A stretch of DNA of 64,000 nucleotides from contig NZ_CP045144.1 in assembly GCF_009223885.1 (NCBI RefSeq), positions 62,001 through 126,000 on the forward strand, in the 5' to 3' direction. Shown here in pieces: positions 44,195 through 53,321 of this stretch. The notes beneath the pieces were generated by a model, which saw only the letters and a list, made by a program, of their open reading frames with translations, was not told the origin of the DNA and made no database searches. The translations under genes and the position numbers were made by a program. The DNA comes from Ancylobacter sp. TS-1. Lineage in GTDB: Bacteria; Pseudomonadota; Alphaproteobacteria; Rhizobiales; Xanthobacteraceae. Position 1 is the first letter of the stretch; every line of letters begins with the position of its first letter.

Positions 44195-44598
44195 CGGGCG
44201 CGGCGGCGGAGCTGCGCCGGGCGATCCATGCGGCGCTTGTCGCCGACATCCCGCTGCGCGACGCGCTGGGCGGGGCACGCGTCCACGACGTGCCGCCGGC
44301 GGCGCCGGAATTTCCCTATGTGACGCTCGGCGAGGCGCAGGTGAGCGACTGGTCGACCGCCACCGAAAGCGGGCAGGAGCACCGCCTCACCCTTGCCGCC
44401 TGGTCGCGGCAGGGCGGGCATGGGCAGGCGCACACCATCGCCCATCTGGTGCAGCAGGTGCTGCACGACGCGCCGCTGGCGCTGGAGGGGCACCGGCTGG
44501 TCAATCTGCGCCTGTCGAGCGCGGAGATTCGCCGCGAGCCGGGCGGGCGAACCTATCGCGCGCTGATGCGCTTCCGGGCGGTGACGGAAACCGATTGA
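44182..44598 (+). CDS. GTA tail terminator (g8, DUF3168)
   Basis: 138 residues of the DUF3168 family. AAAELRRAIHAALVADIPLRDALGG, FPYVTLGEAQVSDWST and HRLTLAAWSRQGG followed by LVNLRLSSAEIRRE are typical. It caps the tail tube at the head-proximal end. GGGGAGG precedes ATG 44182. Confidence 0.92.
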   Translation: MGTVTGAAAELRRAIHAALVADIPLRDALGGARVHDVPPAAPEFPYVTLGEAQVSDWSTATESGQEHRLTLAAWSRQGGHGQAHTIAHLVQQVLHDAPLALEGHRLVNLRLSSAEIRREPGGRTYRALMRFRAVTETD

Positions 44599-44821
44599 GG
44601 TTTTCCGAACCTGCGAGCTTTCGCGCGCAAGCGATTCCCGCGACTCGGGAATCCGCGTGAAGTTGAATCGGAAGATGAAGTGACTTGGCGGGGTTTGCGG
44701 AATCAAACCGCGAGGACGTGAAGACGTCTGCCGCCGCTCACCGACGCCAAATCTAGCCCAACAGGGTTAACCATCTCTGAATACCGTCCGTACCGGGCGG
44801 GTGCAAGGAAAGGATCCGTCG
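44599..44821 (+). promoter_or_regulatory. Gap before tail-tube gene with CtrA-like half site
   Basis: 223 gene-free bases. A hairpin GATTCCCG/CGGGAATC lies near 44632-44653. TTAACCAT begins at 44767, and the wider site TTAA-N7-TGAA (44767-44781) is one mismatch from the CtrA consensus, 41 bases before the tail-tube start. An internal promoter for tail genes is possible. Confidence 0.4.
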
Positions 44822-45229
44822 ATGGCGGCGCAGAAGGGCAAGGACCTCTTGCTCAAGATCCATGACGGCGCGGCCTATGCCACCGTGGCGGGGCTGCGCT
44901 CGCGGCAGATCGCGTTCAACGCCGAGCCGGTCGACGTGACCCATGCCGAGAGCGCCGGGCACTGGCGCGAGCTGCTCGCCGGGGCGGGGGTGAAGCGCGC
45001 CTCGGTGGCCGGCTCGGGCGTGTTCAAGGACGCGGCGTCGGATGCGCTGATCCGCCAGAGCTTCTTCGATGGGGCGATCCGGCAGGCGCAGATCGTGGTG
45101 CCGGATTTCGGCACGCTGGCCGGGCCGTTCCAGATCACGGCGCTGGAGATCGCCGCCGAGCACGACCGCGAGGTGACGTTCGACATCGCGCTGGAGAGCG
45201 CCGGCGAGATCACCTTCGCGGCGCTGTGA
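44822..45229 (+). CDS. GTA major tail (tube) protein (g9)
   Basis: 135 residues of the TP901-1-like tail tube family. AQKGKDLLLKIHDG, TVAGLRSRQIAFNAEPVDVTHAES and SGVFKDAASDALIRQSFFDG are diagnostic. It polymerises into the tail tube. Purine-rich AAGGAAAGGA precedes ATG 44822; an upstream in-frame start at 44801 is less likely. Confidence 0.95.
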   Translation: MAAQKGKDLLLKIHDGAAYATVAGLRSRQIAFNAEPVDVTHAESAGHWRELLAGAGVKRASVAGSGVFKDAASDALIRQSFFDGAIRQAQIVVPDFGTLAGPFQITALEIAAEHDREVTFDIALESAGEITFAAL

Positions 45230-45248
45230 GGGGGGGTACCCGTTCGCC

Positions 45249-45335
45249 CTCATGGCCGGGCTCGACTCGGCCACCCGGCACGTCGTCGACCCGCCGATGG
45301 GAAGGCTGGGTCCCCGGGTCAAGCCCGGGGATGAG
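45249..45335. repeat. Palindromic repeat, family B copy 2
   Basis: CTCATGGCCGGGCTCGACTC to GGTCAAGCCCGGGGATGAG, imperfect long hairpin after the tail-tube gene. Confidence 0.88.
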
Positions 45336-45414
45336 GGCGTTCTGGTGGGGGGCTCGACGAACGGGTGTGCGGGCGCTGTCCGGTCATCGACGCTTTCAGC
45401 CGGCACTCCCTCCC

Positions 45415-45510
45415 TCGTCATCCCCGGGCTTGACCCGGGGATCCATGACTTTTCGCTGGGCGTCTTCCGTCGGCGAAGACGTGGATGGCCGGGTCGAGCC
45501 CGGCCATGAC
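45415..45510. repeat. Palindromic repeat, family B copy 3 (inverted)
   Basis: Runs GTCATCCCCGGGCTTGACC to GGGTCGAGCCCGGCCATGAC, so it lies in the opposite orientation to copy 2, 79 bases away. Together they fill the 336-bp gap before g10. Confidence 0.88.
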
Positions 45511-45565
45511 GGTGCTCGGAGCGACGTTGCGACTGGGCAAACTCTGAATTCAGAAGGAGCCACCC

Positions 45566-45943
45566 ATGGCCAACCGGCATCGCGGGGAAATCTCCGCCGA
45601 GCTCGACGGGCGCGCGCGCACGCTGGTGCTGACGCTCGGCGCGCTGGCGGAGCTGGAGGACGCCTTCGGCGCCGAGGACCTGGTGGCGCTGACCGGGCGT
45701 TTCGCCAGCGGCCGGCTGTCGGCGCGCGACGCCATCCGCATCGTGGCGGCGGGGCTGCGCGGGGCGGGCGAGGCCGCCACCGAGGCGGAGGTGGCCCGCA
45801 TGACCACGCCCGGTGGGGCGGCGGGCTTCGCCCGCCTCGTCGGCGCGCTGATCGCCGCCACCTTCGGCGCGGCTGGAAGCGACGCCTCGGGAGCCGGGGA
45901 GGGCCCCTCCTGCCCTTTGCCCGATCCGCCGCCGGCGATGTGA
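45566..45943 (+). CDS. GTA tail assembly chaperone-like protein (g10)
   Basis: 125 residues of the 'gene transfer agent family protein' group. NRHRGEISAELDGRARTLVLTLGALAELEDAFG is the family core, followed by LVALTGRFASGRLSARDAIRIVAAGL. It is thought to assist tape-measure and tail assembly. AAGGAG precedes ATG 45566. The low-complexity C-terminus overlaps the next gene by four bases. Confidence 0.92.
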   Translation: MANRHRGEISAELDGRARTLVLTLGALAELEDAFGAEDLVALTGRFASGRLSARDAIRIVAAGLRGAGEAATEAEVARMTTPGGAAGFARLVGALIAATFGAAGSDASGAGEGPSCPLPDPPPAM

Positions 45944-46155
45944 CCGGCGGCGGGCCTGCGTCGCGTGCCTTTCCGCGCGCCTTTCCCTGGGCCGAGGCGA
46001 TGGCCTTCGGCCTCGGGCGTCTGGGGCTTGCCCCCGATGCCTTCTGGCGGATGACGCCGCGCGAGCTGGCCGCCGCCGCCGGCCTCGCCGGGCCGGCCCG
46101 CGCGCCGCTCGACCGCGCCCGGCTCGACGTGCTGATGGCGCGCTTTCCCGACTGA
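45940..46155 (+). CDS. Phage tail assembly chaperone (GTA g10.1)
   Basis: 71 residues. The core FPWAEAMAFGLGRLGLAPDAFWRMTPRELAAA is characteristic of the short chaperone after g10. Begins with GTG overlapping the g10 stop. In tailed phages the equivalent pair is linked by frameshifting; here the genes overlap by GTGA instead. Confidence 0.88.
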   Translation: MTGGGPASRAFPRAFPWAEAMAFGLGRLGLAPDAFWRMTPRELAAAAGLAGPARAPLDRARLDVLMARFPD

Positions 46156-46187
46156 GGGCGGGGGAAGTCGGCCGAAGATTTTTCGCT

Positions 46188-46289
46188 GGGTCCCGGAGCG
46201 CCGGTGCGCGATGCGCACCTTGTCCGGGAAACAGCTTGCCTCGTGTCCCGGACAAGTGACGCCGCAGGCGGAACGCCGATCCGGGACCC
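46188..46289. repeat. Palindromic repeat, family E
   Basis: GGGTCCCGGA to TCCGGGACCC with an inner TTGTCCGGGA / TCCCGGACAA pair. Lies between g10.1 and tape-measure genes. Confidence 0.85.
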
Positions 46290-46352
46290 GGGAGAAAATC
46301 GCCGCGCTGCGGCGGGCGAAATCTGCAACCGCCGTGAGCGAGGCACAGGGAA

Positions 46353-46952
46353 ATGGCCGACGAGATGGAAGACGGGCTGACCGTCGAGATCGCCGCCGAT
46401 ACCGGCGCCTTCCGCCGCGAGATCGCCGAGGCCGAGCGGCTGGCGCGCGGCTTCGGCCGGGTGGTCGGCGACGCGCTGACCGGGGCGGCGCTGAAGGGCC
46501 GCGAGGCCGACGACGTGCTGCGCTCGCTGGCGGGCCGGCTGTCCGCGCTGGCGCTCGACATGGCGTTCCGGCCGCTGGAGCAAGGCCTCGCCGGGCTCGC
46601 GCAAAGCGTGCTGGGCGGGGCGCTCGGCGGGGCGGCGGGCTTCGCCAAGGGCGGCGCCTTCGCGGCCGGGCGCGTCGTGCCCTTCGCCGAAGGCGGGGTG
46701 GTGGCCGCGCCCACCTATTTCCCGATGGCGGGCGGTGCGCTCGGCCTGATGGGCGAGCGCGGGGCCGAGGCGATCCTGCCGCTGCGGCGCGGACCGGACG
46801 GAAGGCTCGGCGTCGCCGCCGGCGGGGGCGGGCGGGCGGTAAGCGTGACGGTGAACGTTTCCACGCCCGACGCGACCGCGTTCCGCCGCTCCGACGCCTA
46901 TCTCGCCGGCCTCGTCGCCCGCGCCGTGGCGCGCGGGGAAAGGAGCCTCTAG
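46353..46952 (+). CDS. Short tail tape measure protein (GTA g11)
   Basis: 199 residues. The helical N-terminus (VEIAADTGAFRREIAEAERLARGFG) precedes a Gly-rich hydrophobic centre and a C-terminal block GAEAILPLRRGPDGRLGV typical of tape-measure tails. The small size, close to that of RcGTA, predicts a short tail and argues against an ordinary siphophage. It abuts the next gene (TAG then ATG). Confidence 0.93.
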   Translation: MADEMEDGLTVEIAADTGAFRREIAEAERLARGFGRVVGDALTGAALKGREADDVLRSLAGRLSALALDMAFRPLEQGLAGLAQSVLGGALGGAAGFAKGGAFAAGRVVPFAEGGVVAAPTYFPMAGGALGLMGERGAEAILPLRRGPDGRLGVAAGGGGRAVSVTVNVSTPDATAFRRSDAYLAGLVARAVARGERSL

Positions 46953-47594
46953 ATGCCGGCCTTCCACGAAACTCTGTTTCCGCTCGACATCGCGCTCGGC
47001 GCGGCGGGCGGGCCGGAGCGGGCGACCGAGATCGTTACCACGCTGACCGGCCGCGAGGAGCGCAACACGCGGCTCGCCCATTCGCGCCGGCGCTGGGATG
47101 CCGGCTATGGCGTGACCTCGCTCGCCCAGCTCGCGGCCGTCGTCGCCTTCTTCGAGGAACGGCGCGGGCGGCTCTACGGCTTCCGCTGGCGCGACCGGCT
47201 GGACCATTCCTCCGCCGCGCCGGGGGCCGGGGTGACGCCGTTCGACCAGCCGATCGGCACCGGCGACGGTGAACGCGCGGTGTTCGCGCTGGCCAAGACC
47301 TATGGCGGCGCTCACGCGCCCTATGCCCGGCCCATCGCCAAGCCGGTCGCCGGCTCGGTGCGGGTGGCGGTGGGCGGGGCCGAGCGGACCGAGGGCGTGC
47401 ATTTCGCGCTCGACGTCACCACCGGCGCGCTCGCCTTCCTCGCCGGCCATGTGCCCGATGAGGGCGCGGGCGTGACCGCCGGCTTCCTGTTCGACGTGCC
47501 GGTGCGCTTCGACACCGATTTCCTCGAGGTGAACCTCACCGCCTTCGAGGCCGGGGCGATCCCGCGCATCCCCATTCTGGAGATACGGCCATGA
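46953..47594 (+). CDS. DUF2460 distal tail protein (GTA g12)
   Basis: 213 residues. FHETLFPLDIALGAAGGPERATEIVTT opens the family and RLYGFRWRDRLDHSS and the C-terminal FDVPVRFDTDFLEVNL are conserved. It corresponds to the RcGTA distal tail ring. Directly adjacent to g11. It is followed by a 150-bp gap containing one palindromic repeat. Confidence 0.95.
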   Translation: MPAFHETLFPLDIALGAAGGPERATEIVTTLTGREERNTRLAHSRRRWDAGYGVTSLAQLAAVVAFFEERRGRLYGFRWRDRLDHSSAAPGAGVTPFDQPIGTGDGERAVFALAKTYGGAHAPYARPIAKPVAGSVRVAVGGAERTEGVHFALDVTTGALAFLAGHVPDEGAGVTAGFLFDVPVRFDTDFLEVNLTAFEAGAIPRIPILEIRP

Positions 47595-47611
47595 GCACCG
47601 GCAGGGGCGCC

Positions 47612-47704
47612 GTCATCCTGAGGTGCCGCCGCAGGCGGCCTCGAAGGACGCACCCGGCCGGCATCCTTCGAGGCCCGGCTGGCGGCCGGGCACCTCAGGA
47701 TGAC
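47612..47704. repeat. Palindromic repeat, family C
   Basis: GTCATCCTGAGGTGCC to GGCACCTCAGGATGAC, with inner CCTCGAAGGA / TCCTTCGAGG. Lies between g12 and g13. Confidence 0.9.
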
Positions 47705-47745
47705 GTTCTGACAGGCCAAACCGGATCAACCGTGAGGAGGCGCCG

Positions 47746-48609
47746 ATGAAGACCATTCCTCCCGGCCTGGCCGCCGCGCTGGCGGGCGGGGTGACGACGC
47801 TGGCGCGCGGCTGGCGCCTCACCCGCCGCGACGGCGTGGTGATCGCCCTGACCGAGCATGACGAGGACCTGTTCGTCGACGGCACGCTGTTCCGCGCCGC
47901 TTCCGGCGCCTCCGGCAGCGAGGATGCCAGCGCGCTGGGCTTCGCGGTCGGCGGCGGCGAGATGTCGGCGGCGCTGACCTCGGACCTCATCGACGAGGCC
48001 GATCTCGACGCCGGCCGCTATGACGGGGCGGCGATCGAGCTGATCCTTGCCGACTGGTCGGCGCCGGAGAACTTTCTCGTGCTGCGGCGCGCCACGCTCG
48101 GCGAGGTGCGGCGCGAGGGCGGCAGCTTCCAGGCCGAGCTGCGCGGCCTGTCGGCGGCGCTCAACATGGTGCGCGGGCGGCTGTTCACCGCCGGCTGCGA
48201 CGCCGATCTCGGCGATGCCCGCTGCACGGTGGCGCTCGACGGCCCGGCCTATCGGGCCGACGGCACGGTGGCGGGCGTGGAAGGGCCGGGGCTGCTCACC
48301 GCGAGCGGGCTCGATGCCCATGCGGCCGGCTGGTTCGCGCAGGGCCGGCTCGTCTTCACCGGCGGCGCCAATGAGGGCTTCGCCACCGAGGTGAAGGCGC
48401 ATGGCATCGATGGCGGCGCGCGGCTGGAACTGTGGCAGCGCCCGCCCGCACCGCTCGCCCCGGGCGACGGCTTCACCGTGACGGCCGGCTGCGACCGCCG
48501 CTTCGAGACCTGCCGCGACCGCTTCGCCAACACGGCCAACTTTCGCGGATTCCCGCACATGCCGGGCAATGACGCGGTGCTGCGCGTCGCCCTGCCGGGA
48601 GGGCAGTAG
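47746..48609 (+). CDS. DUF2163 tail hub protein (GTA g13)
   Basis: 287 residues. TTLARGWRLTRRDGVVIALTEHDEDL is the DUF2163 start; four cysteines in two CxnC pairs (GCDADLGDARC and GCDRRFETC) lie in the second half, matching the Fe-S-type cysteine site described for the RcGTA hub. GAGGAGG precedes ATG 47746. It forms part of the baseplate with g12, g14 and g15. Confidence 0.95.
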   Translation: MKTIPPGLAAALAGGVTTLARGWRLTRRDGVVIALTEHDEDLFVDGTLFRAASGASGSEDASALGFAVGGGEMSAALTSDLIDEADLDAGRYDGAAIELILADWSAPENFLVLRRATLGEVRREGGSFQAELRGLSAALNMVRGRLFTAGCDADLGDARCTVALDGPAYRADGTVAGVEGPGLLTASGLDAHAAGWFAQGRLVFTGGANEGFATEVKAHGIDGGARLELWQRPPAPLAPGDGFTVTAGCDRRFETCRDRFANTANFRGFPHMPGNDAVLRVALPGGQ

Positions 48610-48611
48610 CG

Positions 48612-49049
48612 ATGGAGGCGGGTGACAGGCGCGCCCTCGTCGTCGCCGAGGCGCGGGCGTGGATCGGCACGCCCTATCTGCACCGCGCCTCCTGCAGGGG
48701 CCACGGCGCCGACTGCCTCGGGCTGGTGCGCGGCGTGTGGCGGGCGGTCGTCGGGGCCGAGCCGCAGGGCCTGCCGCCCTACGCCCCCGACTGGGCCGAG
48801 GCGACGAAGGCCGAGCAGATGGCCGATGCCGCCGGCCGCCACATGCGCGCGGTCGCTTCCGAGGCCATCGCGCCGGGCGACGTGCTGCTGTTCCGCTGGC
48901 GCGAGGGCTTTCCCGCCAAGCACGCGGCGATCCTCGTCGCGCCGGACCGGATGGTGCACGCCCATGACGAGGCGGCGGTGGCCGAGGTGTGCCTCGCCCC
49001 CTGGTGGCGCCGGCGGCTGGCCTTCGCCTTCGCCTTTCCGGGGACGTGA
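48612..49049 (+). CDS. NlpC/P60 family cell-wall peptidase of the GTA tail (g14)
   Basis: 145 residues. Catalytic Cys35 in HGADCLGLVRG and His104 in PAKHAAILV identify an NlpC/P60 peptidase; a third polar residue lies in MVHAHDE. It probably cuts peptidoglycan peptides so that the tail can deliver DNA across the recipient wall. GGGAGGG precedes ATG 48612, three bases after the g13 stop. Confidence 0.94.
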   Translation: MEAGDRRALVVAEARAWIGTPYLHRASCRGHGADCLGLVRGVWRAVVGAEPQGLPPYAPDWAEATKAEQMADAAGRHMRAVASEAIAPGDVLLFRWREGFPAKHAAILVAPDRMVHAHDEAAVAEVCLAPWWRRRLAFAFAFPGT

Positions 49050-49119
49050 GGGGCGATTTCGCTGTGCCGCCGCGCGGCCCTTGCGCCCTCGCGCCCTCGC
49101 ACCCTCCCACCCTTCCACC

Positions 49120-49205
49120 CTCATGGCCGGGCTTGACCCGGCCACCCAGCCTCCGACCGGGCGCGCGCCGTTGGGCTGGGTCCCCGGGTCAAGCCCGGGG
49201 ATGAG
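49120..49205. repeat. Palindromic repeat, family B copy 4
   Basis: CTCATGGCCGGGCTTGACC to GGTCAAGCCCGGGGATGAG. Nearly identical to copy 1 at 38728. Confidence 0.9.
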
Positions 49206-49224
49206 GGTGCTTTGAGGGGGCGCC

Positions 49225-49324
49225 GTCATCCCGGACGGCCGCCGGCCGATCCGGGATCGCTCTCCGCCCCCGCTCTCCACTTCCGCAGGCGATCCCGGCT
49301 CTCGCTGCGCTCGGCCGGGATGAC
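49225..49324. repeat. Palindromic repeat, family A copy 3
   Basis: GTCATCCCGGACGGCC to GGCCGGGATGAC, with inner GATCCGGGATCG / GCGATCCCGG. With the family B copy just left, it fills the 334-bp gap between g14 and g15. Confidence 0.9.
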
Positions 49325-49383
49325 GGTCGGGTGGGATGACGGCCTGACAGACCGCGCCTATCGCGCTTTCCAACGGAGCCCCC

Positions 49384-52300
49384 ATGGCCACACTCATTCT
49401 TGGCGCCCTTGGCGGGGCGGTCGGCGGGGCTCTGCTCGGGCCGGTCGGCGCGCTGGCCGGGCGGGCGCTCGGCGCGCTCGGCGGCTCAGCCGTCGACAGC
49501 CTCGTGCTCAACCCCGGCCGCCGGGCCGAGGGGCCGCGCCTCGCCGAATTCGGCACCATGACCTCCACCGAGGGGGCGGCGATGCCGCGCCTCTATGGCC
49601 GCGCCCGGCTTTCCGGCCAGGTGATCTGGGCGGCGCCGGTGGAGGAGGTGATCTCCACCCAGACGCAGGCGTCCGGCGGCAAGGGCGGCACACTCGGTGG
49701 CAGTGCCGGCGCCGTCACCACCACCAGCTACAGCTATTTCGGCAGCTTCGCGGTCGGGCTGTGCGAGGGGCCGGTGACGCGGATCGGCCGCATCTGGGCG
49801 GACGGGCGCCCGCTCGACACGCGCGGACGCCTGGTGCGGCGGCACCTCGGCGGCGAGGACCAGCTTCCCGATCCGCTGATCGAGGCGCGCGTGCCCGGCG
49901 CGCCGGCCTATCGCGGGCTGGCCTATCTCGTGTTCGAGCGGCTGGCGCTGGCCCCGTTCGGCAACCGGCTGCCGCAGATTTCGGTCGAGGTGGAGCGCGC
50001 GGTCGGCACGCTGGAGCGCGAGCTGCGCGCGGTGACGCTGATCCCCGGCGCCACCGAATTCGGCTACGACCCGCGCGAGGTGGTGCGGGTGGACCGGCCC
50101 GGCGTCTACCAGCCGGAAAACCGGCATGTCGCCACCCATGCCAGCGACTTTTCCGCCGCGCTCGACCAGCTTCTCGCCACCTGCCCGAACATCGAGCGCG
50201 TGGCGCTGGTGGTGAGCTGGTTCGGCGACGATCTGCGGGCCGGCGTCTGCGCGATCCGGCCCGGCGTCGAGCGGCGGGTGAAGCCGACGCAGATGCTGCC
50301 CTTTCCCGTCGTCTGGCGGGTGGCCGGGCAGACCCGCGAGAGTGCCACCCTCGTCAGTCAGCACGAGGGGCGCCCGGCCTATGGCGGCACGCCCTCCGAC
50401 GACAGCGTGGTCGAGGCGATCAAGGCGCTGAAGGCGCGCGGGCTGGCGGTGACGCTCTATCCCTTCGTGATGATGGACATTCCCGCCGGCAACACGCGGC
50501 CCGACCCGTGGAGCGGGGAGCCCGGCCAGCCGGCGTACCCGTGGCGCGGGCGCATCACCTGCCACCCCGCGCCCGGCCGGCCCGGCTCGCCGGACGGCAC
50601 GGGCGAGGCCGGCGCGCAGCTCGCCGCCCTGTTCGGCGCGGCCGAGGCGGGCGATTTCGCGATTGCCGGCGGGCGGGTGGTCTATTCCGGCCCGGAGGAA
50701 TGGTCGCTGCGCCGCATGGTGCTGCACTATGCCCGCCTCTCGGTGCTGGCGGGCGGGGTGGAGGCGATCCTCGTCGGCTCGGAAATGGCGGCGCTGACCC
50801 GTGTGCGCGCGGCGCCCGGCGTCTATCCCGCCGCCGCCGCCTTCGCCGCGCTGGCGGGGCAGGTGAAGACCATGGTCGGCGCGGGAACCCGGGTCGGCTA
50901 TGCCGCCGACTGGGCCGAATATGGCGCCCATGTGCGCGATGGCGGGGCGGAGGTTCGCTTCCCGCTCGATCCGCTCTGGGCGGCGCCCGCGCTCGATTTC
51001 ATCGGCATCGACTGGTACCCGCCGCTCGCCGATTGGCGCGACGGCGACGGCCATCTCGACGCGCAGGACCATGAGAGCCTGCACGATCCCGCCTATCTCG
51101 CCGGCAATCTCGCCGGCGGTGAGGCCTTCGACTGGTACTACCCGGACGAGGATGCGCGCGCCGCGCAGGCGCGCCTGCCGATCACCGACGGGGCTTATGG
51201 CGAGCCCTGGCTGTTTCGCCAGAAGGATGTTGCGGGCTGGTGGAGCCATGCCCATCACGAGCGCGTCGGCGGCGTGCGGCAGGCGGCGCCGACCGCCTGG
51301 GTGCCGGGCTCAAAGCCGGTGCGTCTCACCGAGATCGGCTGCCCGGCGGTCGACAAGGGCGCCAACCGGCCGAGCGTGTTCCCCGACGCCAAATCCGCCG
51401 ATGGCGGCCTGCCGCCCTTCTCCAGCGGGCGGCGCGACGACCTGATGCAGCGCCGGCTGATCGAGGCGACGCTGGCGGGCTTCGCCAGTTCGCTTGCGCT
51501 CAACCCGGCCGCGCCCGCGCTGCCCGGCGGGCGGATGGTGGAGCCGGCGTCGATCTTCGCCTGGAGCTGGGACGCGCGGCCCTTCCCGGTCTTTCCGCTC
51601 GCCCGCGAAGTGTGGGCGGACGGAGCCAACTGGGACACCGGCCACTGGCTGAGCGGCCGGCTCGGCGCCGCCCCGCTGGCCGAGCTGACCGCCGCGCTGG
51701 CGGCCGATTTCGGGGTCGACCAGATCGACACGGCGACGCTTTCCGGTGTCGTCGACGGCTATGTGGTGGACCGGCCGATGACCGCACGCGCCGCGCTGGA
51801 GCCGCTGGCGCAGGCCTTCGCCTTCGATCTCGTCGAGCGCGGCGAGGGGCTGGCGCTGCGCCGTCGCGGCGGGCGGGTGCGCGCGCTTCTCACCGATGAG
51901 GACATCGCCGCCGGCGAGGGCATCGCCCCGCCTCGCCTCGTGCGGGCCGCCGAGGGCGAACTCCCCGCCAGCGCCACGCTCGGCTTCGTCGACGGCAATG
52001 GCGACTACCGCCGCGCCACCGCCTCCTCGCGCCGGCTCGCCGGGGCGGCGCAGGCGGCAACCGGGCTCGACGTCGCCATGGTGACCGATCCCGGCTTCGC
52101 GGCGGGGCTGGCCGACCGCTTTCTTCAGGATATCTGGGCCGGGCGCGAGACGGCGAGCCTAACGCTGCCGCCCTCGCATCTGGCGCTGGAGCCGGGCGAC
52201 CTTGTGCGGCTGGACCGCGACGGGCGCGCGCGGCTTCTGGAGATCACCGCCATCGAGGACCGCGAGGCGCGCCTCGTGAGCGCGCGCAGCATCGACCCCG

Positions 52301-53295
52301 CCGTGTTCGACCTTGCCGTGCAGGCGGGCCGGCCGGTCTCGCCCGAACTGCCGGCGGGCGAGGGACCGCCGCAGGTGCAGCTTCTCGCCCTGCCGCTGCC
52401 GGGCGGGGAGGGCGCGCCGGTGCTGGCGTGGCTCGGCGCCTTCCTCGCGCCGTGGCCGGGCAGCCTCGCCGTGTGGCGGGCGGTGGACGGGGCGAGCTTC
52501 GAGCGCGTCGCCACCATCCCTGCGCCGGCGGTGACGGGCGAAACGTTGACCGATCTGCCGCCCGGCCCGTGCTGGCGCTGGAACCGGACATCGCTCGACA
52601 TCGAACTCGACGGCGGGCTGATCGCCGCCGCCAGCGAGGAGGCGGTGCTCGGCGGGGCGAACGCGCTGGCGCTGATCGCGCCCTCCGGGGAGTTGGAGGC
52701 GATCCAGTTCGCCGAGGCCGAGCTGACCGGCGCGCGGCGCTGGCGACTTTCCGGCCTGCTGCGCGGCCAGCTCGGCACCGAGGCCCGCGCCGCGATGGCC
52801 TGGCCGGCGGGCACGCGGCTGATGCGGATCGACGCCAATCTCATTCCCGTCGCCGGCGGGCTCGACATGCTCGGGCGCGCGCTGGTGTTGCGCGTCGGCC
52901 GCGCCGACCGCGACCATGGCGACCCCGCCGTCGCCGAGATCGCCGCCGTCGCCGGCCCGCAGGCGCTGCGCCCGCTCGCCCCCGTGCATGCCCGCGCCCG
53001 CCGCACGCCGGAAGGCGTGACGATCGGCTGGACGCGGCGAACGCGGACGGGCGGGGATTCCTGGGATCTGGTCGAGGTGCCGCTCGGCGAGAGCGGCGAA
53101 GCCTATGAGGTCGCCATCCTCGACGGGGGAGAGGCGGTGCGCCGCCTCGCCGCTTCCGGCCCGTCCGTCACCTATGCGGCGGCCGACGAGATCGCCGATT
53201 TCGGCGCCGCCCGGCCCTTCCTCGATGTCCGCATCGTCCAGCTTTCCGCCGAGGTCGGCGCCGGGGCGGCGCTGGAGGCGCGGCTGGCGACCTGA
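49384..53295 (+). CDS. GTA 'megatron' tail tip protein with TIM-barrel domain (g15)
   Basis: 1303 residues, the largest protein of the cluster. A Gly/Ala-rich N-terminal helix (LILGALGGAVGGALLGPVGALAGRALG) may insert in membranes. Domains follow: a tail-tip region (~30-420), a glycoside-hydrolase-type TIM barrel (~430-730, with FIGIDWYPPLADW near 540), and a phage-tail-3/FN-like C-terminus with LSGLLRGQLGTEAR. In RcGTA it forms the needle that contacts the recipient cell wall and guides DNA. Confidence 0.96.
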   Translation: MATLILGALGGAVGGALLGPVGALAGRALGALGGSAVDSLVLNPGRRAEGPRLAEFGTMTSTEGAAMPRLYGRARLSGQVIWAAPVEEVISTQTQASGGKGGTLGGSAGAVTTTSYSYFGSFAVGLCEGPVTRIGRIWADGRPLDTRGRLVRRHLGGEDQLPDPLIEARVPGAPAYRGLAYLVFERLALAPFGNRLPQISVEVERAVGTLERELRAVTLIPGATEFGYDPREVVRVDRPGVYQPENRHVATHASDFSAALDQLLATCPNIERVALVVSWFGDDLRAGVCAIRPGVERRVKPTQMLPFPVVWRVAGQTRESATLVSQHEGRPAYGGTPSDDSVVEAIKALKARGLAVTLYPFVMMDIPAGNTRPDPWSGEPGQPAYPWRGRITCHPAPGRPGSPDGTGEAGAQLAALFGAAEAGDFAIAGGRVVYSGPEEWSLRRMVLHYARLSVLAGGVEAILVGSEMAALTRVRAAPGVYPAAAAFAALAGQVKTMVGAGTRVGYAADWAEYGAHVRDGGAEVRFPLDPLWAAPALDFIGIDWYPPLADWRDGDGHLDAQDHESLHDPAYLAGNLAGGEAFDWYYPDEDARAAQARLPITDGAYGEPWLFRQKDVAGWWSHAHHERVGGVRQAAPTAWVPGSKPVRLTEIGCPAVDKGANRPSVFPDAKSADGGLPPFSSGRRDDLMQRRLIEATLAGFASSLALNPAAPALPGGRMVEPASIFAWSWDARPFPVFPLAREVWADGANWDTGHWLSGRLGAAPLAELTAALAADFGVDQIDTATLSGVVDGYVVDRPMTARAALEPLAQAFAFDLVERGEGLALRRRGGRVRALLTDEDIAAGEGIAPPRLVRAAEGELPASATLGFVDGNGDYRRATASSRRLAGAAQAATGLDVAMVTDPGFAAGLADRFLQDIWAGRETASLTLPPSHLALEPGDLVRLDRDGRARLLEITAIEDREARLVSARSIDPAVFDLAVQAGRPVSPELPAGEGPPQVQLLALPLPGGEGAPVLAWLGAFLAPWPGSLAVWRAVDGASFERVATIPAPAVTGETLTDLPPGPCWRWNRTSLDIELDGGLIAAASEEAVLGGANALALIAPSGELEAIQFAEAELTGARRWRLSGLLRGQLGTEARAAMAWPAGTRLMRIDANLIPVAGGLDMLGRALVLRVGRADRDHGDPAVAEIAAVAGPQALRPLAPVHARARRTPEGVTIGWTRRTRTGGDSWDLVEVPLGESGEAYEVAILDGGEAVRRLAASGPSVTYAAADEIADFGAARPFLDVRIVQLSAEVGAGAALEARLAT

Positions 53296-53321
53296 CCGCC
53301 CGTCCACCGACAGGAAACCAA

